From contig DAOWCW010000042.1 in assembly GCA_030639395.1 (NCBI GenBank), forward strand, positions 1-6,853: DNA of 6,853 bases, given 5' to 3'. Each line of letters begins with the position of its first letter. Positions within the stretch are counted from its first letter, which is position 1. The notes beneath the pieces are model-generated. The model worked only from the letters and a program-made list of their open reading frames with translations, had not been told where the DNA came from and searched no databases. The translations under genes and the position numbers were made by a program. Source of the stretch: an archaeon (GTDB taxonomy: Archaea; Nanoarchaeota; Nanoarchaeia; Pacearchaeales; GW2011-AR1). Of this stretch, positions 5,441-6,853 are shown piece by piece.

Positions 5441-5887
5441 TTATCTTAAATTTTTTATTCTTCTTTCATCAGTATAACCTAATAAAAGAGGATTTGCTAA
5501 ATAATGAGTAATATATGAAAATTCATTGTCATTCGGTTTTCTTCCCAGTAAATCCCAAACTTTGTTTCTAAGCTCCATAGACAAAGAACAAAGAAAAGGT
5601 AAGTTATCTTTTATCTCGCCCTCTGAATTATCTTGTCTTATAAATTTGTAACCTACGATAATTTTTATTTTACCTTTGATTTCCAAAAGAGTGTTCTCTT
5701 TTCCTTCAGAATTATAAAAAATGATTTTAATTCCTAAGAATAATTTTGTTTCATTATAACGCATTAAATAATATCCAAAAATTTTATTATTTAGTTTAAA
5801 TTCATCTAAGATTTTCCTAACTTCTTCGGTGGAAGAATTTAAATTTTCAAAGGTATCAAAATTTATATCAAGTGTGTGCAATTCCAT
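5441..5887 (-). CDS. Unrecognised 148-residue protein, second gene of an accessory pair
   Basis: The ATG at 5887 is chosen because it falls 5 nt after the stop of the upstream gene; an upstream TTG at 5920 would overlap that gene. There is no signal peptide or membrane helix, so it is probably cytosolic. Residues 1-30 look helical and acidic (STEEVRKILDEF). About 36-85 alternates hydrophobic and polar residues like a beta meander (IFGYYLMRY, LFLGIKIIFYN, LLEIKGKIKIIVGYKFI). About 97-116 is probably helical (LPFLCSLSMELRNKVWDLLG), and the C-terminus is YITHYLANPLLLGYTDERRI. No family is recognised. A beta-sheet-then-helix plan recalls SecB-like folds, but I see no SecB motif and do not assign it. 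It is co-transcribed with, and so probably works with, the membrane protein upstream. Confidence 0.75.
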   Translation of the reverse strand: MELHTLDINFDTFENLNSSTEEVRKILDEFKLNNKIFGYYLMRYNETKLFLGIKIIFYNSEGKENTLLEIKGKIKIIVGYKFIRQDNSEGEIKDNLPFLCSLSMELRNKVWDLLGRKPNDNEFSYITHYLANPLLLGYTDERRIKNLR

Positions 5888-5892
5888 TTTAT

Positions 5893-6345
5893 TTATTGAG
5901 AACTGAGTAGGATTGCACAAATTGAGGCAGAATCTATAATTGCGTCTTTAGGTGCTATTTCCCCTCCAACTGAATTTTTATAATCTGCAAATTTCATACA
6001 AGTAAGAATATCCATTTCAGAAATCCCATAATCTTTTCTAAGAGTTACTAAAGCACTTCCAAATCTACTATAATTTTCATTAGTCTTTGATAGTCCATAT
6101 TGTTGCATGACAAAGTCAATATGCTCTTTAATTTCATTATATGAATAACCATCTACAAAAGCAATTTCCATTTGTTCAAGAGCAGTTATTTTTTCAACAG
6201 CTGTTTTGGTATCGCTTGTAGATTTAGTGTAGTTCGTAGAATTATTATCTCCTCCGCTAAAAAGCCCAATTAAGATAAACAATAGAATTACTCCAATAAC
6301 TCCACTCCAAACAGGATGTTTTTTAATCCAATTTTCTTTAGCCAT
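5893..6345 (-). CDS. Unrecognised 150-residue membrane-anchored protein, first gene of an accessory pair
   Basis: The ATG at 6345 is preferred over a TTG at 6408 because a TATA box lies 26 nt before it. The N-terminus is MAKENWIKKHPVW, then one hydrophobic helix (about 14-30), then a Gly-Asp-Asn-Ser-Thr linker (31-48) and a helical domain to the end (ALEQMEIAF, YSYNEIKEHIDFVMQQYG, DYGISEMDILTCMKFADY, IIDSASICAILL). The positive-inside pattern suggests a short cytoplasmic tail and an external domain. Cys116 and Cys143 could then form a disulfide. The KKHPVW-helix-GGD/N start is, from memory, frequent in small archaeal membrane proteins with varied C-terminal domains; the domain here is not recognised. 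A second gene follows after 5 nt. Base use is more balanced than in the core genes. Confidence 0.78.
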   Translation of the reverse strand: MAKENWIKKHPVWSGVIGVILLFILIGLFSGGDNNSTNYTKSTSDTKTAVEKITALEQMEIAFVDGYSYNEIKEHIDFVMQQYGLSKTNENYSRFGSALVTLRKDYGISEMDILTCMKFADYKNSVGGEIAPKDAIIDSASICAILLSSQ

Positions 6346-6366
6346 AATACAAGAATAAATAAAAGC

Positions 6367-6375
6367 ATATATAAA
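6367..6375 (-). promoter_or_regulatory. TATA box of the accessory gene pair
   Basis: On the minus strand this reads TTTATATAT, centred about 26 nt before the ATG at 6345. This supports that ATG over the upstream TTG and a leaderless transcript covering both genes. Confidence 0.6.
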
Positions 6376-6408
6376 AAGTCTTGCTTTCTGTTTTTGAAAA
6401 GTGCCCAA

Positions 6409-6664
6409 TAAATAAATTTCTTGCGAAGCAAGACTATCTGTTTTATTTTCGATAAAATCGCACGATCTTCCTTAGGAGTTAAGTAGACAATTTTAGTTTT
6501 TTATTTTCAGCAACTTCGTTTAATCAGTGTGTTATGTGATAATTTTAATTTCGCATTGGAGTGTTAATCAAAGATGTCAAAATCAGAATTTTTTGGTTTA
6601 CCGACGCTGAGGAGGAGATTGGAAATTGAAATGAACATAGAATCATAAATTTTTTGAGATGAGA
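6409..6664. other. Intergenic region between the accessory pair and the DHH gene
   Basis: It contains a tight hairpin TCTTGC-GAA-GCAAGA (6419-6433) and a weaker ATTTT-CGAT-AAAAT (6445-6458). A 24-codon plus-strand frame from the ATG at 6574 is too short to support. No tRNA or other RNA family is recognised. Confidence 0.5.
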
Positions 6665-6853
6665 TTAAACCTTTACAATTTCAACTTCCAATTCTTTTTT
6701 GAGAATTTCTATAAATGAATTTTCCCTTTCTTTTTCAATTAGACATCCAGCTGCAAAATGGTGCCCTCCAACTTCTGCGATTGTTTCTGGATTTGCTCCT
6801 TTAAATGTGATTACGGTTTTTTCTAAAACTTCCTTTAAATTTCTTCCTTCATG
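6665..6853 (-). CDS. C-terminal end of a DHH-family phosphoesterase, RecJ/GAN-like (5' partial)
   Basis: The last 62 residues of a minus-strand gene that continues past the window edge. The segment EVGGHHFAAGCLIE holds the GGHxxAAG signature of the DHHA1 domain, which binds substrate in RecJ-type nucleases, archaeal GAN and the related oligoribonucleases. It is followed by a charged helix (KERENSFIEILKKELE) and the end EVEIVKV. The catalytic DHH domain is outside the window, so exonuclease, oligoribonuclease and other DHHA1 proteins cannot be separated. A RecJ/GAN-like role in DNA replication or repair is the likeliest reading in an archaeon. Confidence 0.82.
   Translation of the reverse strand, partial: HEGRNLKEVLEKTVITFKGANPETIAEVGGHHFAAGCLIEKERENSFIEILKKELEVEIVKV

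Noticed and set aside
6346..6408. TTG start 21 codons upstream for the membrane-anchored accessory protein
   Set aside because: The TATA box at 6367-6375 would lie inside the coding region; the ATG at 6345 has the spacing seen at other genes.
6536..6610. C/D box guide RNA on +
   Set aside because: GTGATAA and CTGA resemble C and D boxes, but no convincing internal D'/C' pair or terminal stem is present.
6574..6648. 24-codon plus-strand ORF with an AT-rich stretch about 26 nt upstream
   Set aside because: Too short and without recognisable features; AT-rich stretches are expected by chance in this spacer.

Overview
The window is archaeal. Its minus strand carries the archaeal cluster rps27e - aIF2-alpha - nop10 in its usual order. 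Most genes have an AT-rich TATA-like box about 25 nt before the start codon and no usable Shine-Dalgarno sequence, as expected for leaderless archaeal mRNAs. The compact proteins and a Cys-rich, tail-anchored surface protein suggest a DPANN-type lineage (Woesearchaeota/Pacearchaeota-like). That placement is inference; the archaeal assignment is firm.

Layout. 1-981 (+): C-terminal part of a large secreted protein anchored by one membrane helix. 982-1203 (-): a 73-residue two-helix membrane protein whose stop codon abuts the previous one. 1204-1274: a divergent promoter region. 1275-1886 (+): a family 4-like uracil-DNA glycosylase that lacks three of the four cysteines that bind the family's iron-sulfur cluster. 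1932-3062 (-): nop10, aIF2-alpha and rps27e, transcribed from rps27e downward. Two of these three genes are too easily missed because they encode only 48 and 56 residues. 3063-3387: intergenic, with nested hairpins and the pyrG promoter. 3388-5034 (+): CTP synthase. 5035-5440: a structured non-coding stretch holding a 103-nt inverted repeat that starts inside pyrG, then a candidate plus-strand RNA ending in a palindrome and T-runs. 5441-6345 (-): a tightly spaced pair of unrecognised genes, one membrane-anchored and one apparently cytosolic. 6409-6664: intergenic. 6665-6853 (-): C-terminal end of a DHH/RecJ-type phosphoesterase, cut by the window edge.

The core genes serve translation initiation (aIF2-alpha), the small ribosomal subunit (S27e), H/ACA RNP pseudouridylation (Nop10), CTP supply (PyrG) and DNA repair (UDG, DHH nuclease). 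The most unusual items are a leader of about 40 nt present in near-identical copies before aIF2-alpha and before nop10, the UDG that seems to have lost its iron-sulfur cluster, the non-coding region after pyrG, and the unknown gene pair. A strong + strand T (and G) excess across about 1-5400 weakens in the region of that pair. No CRISPR array, transposase, rRNA or tRNA was recognised.
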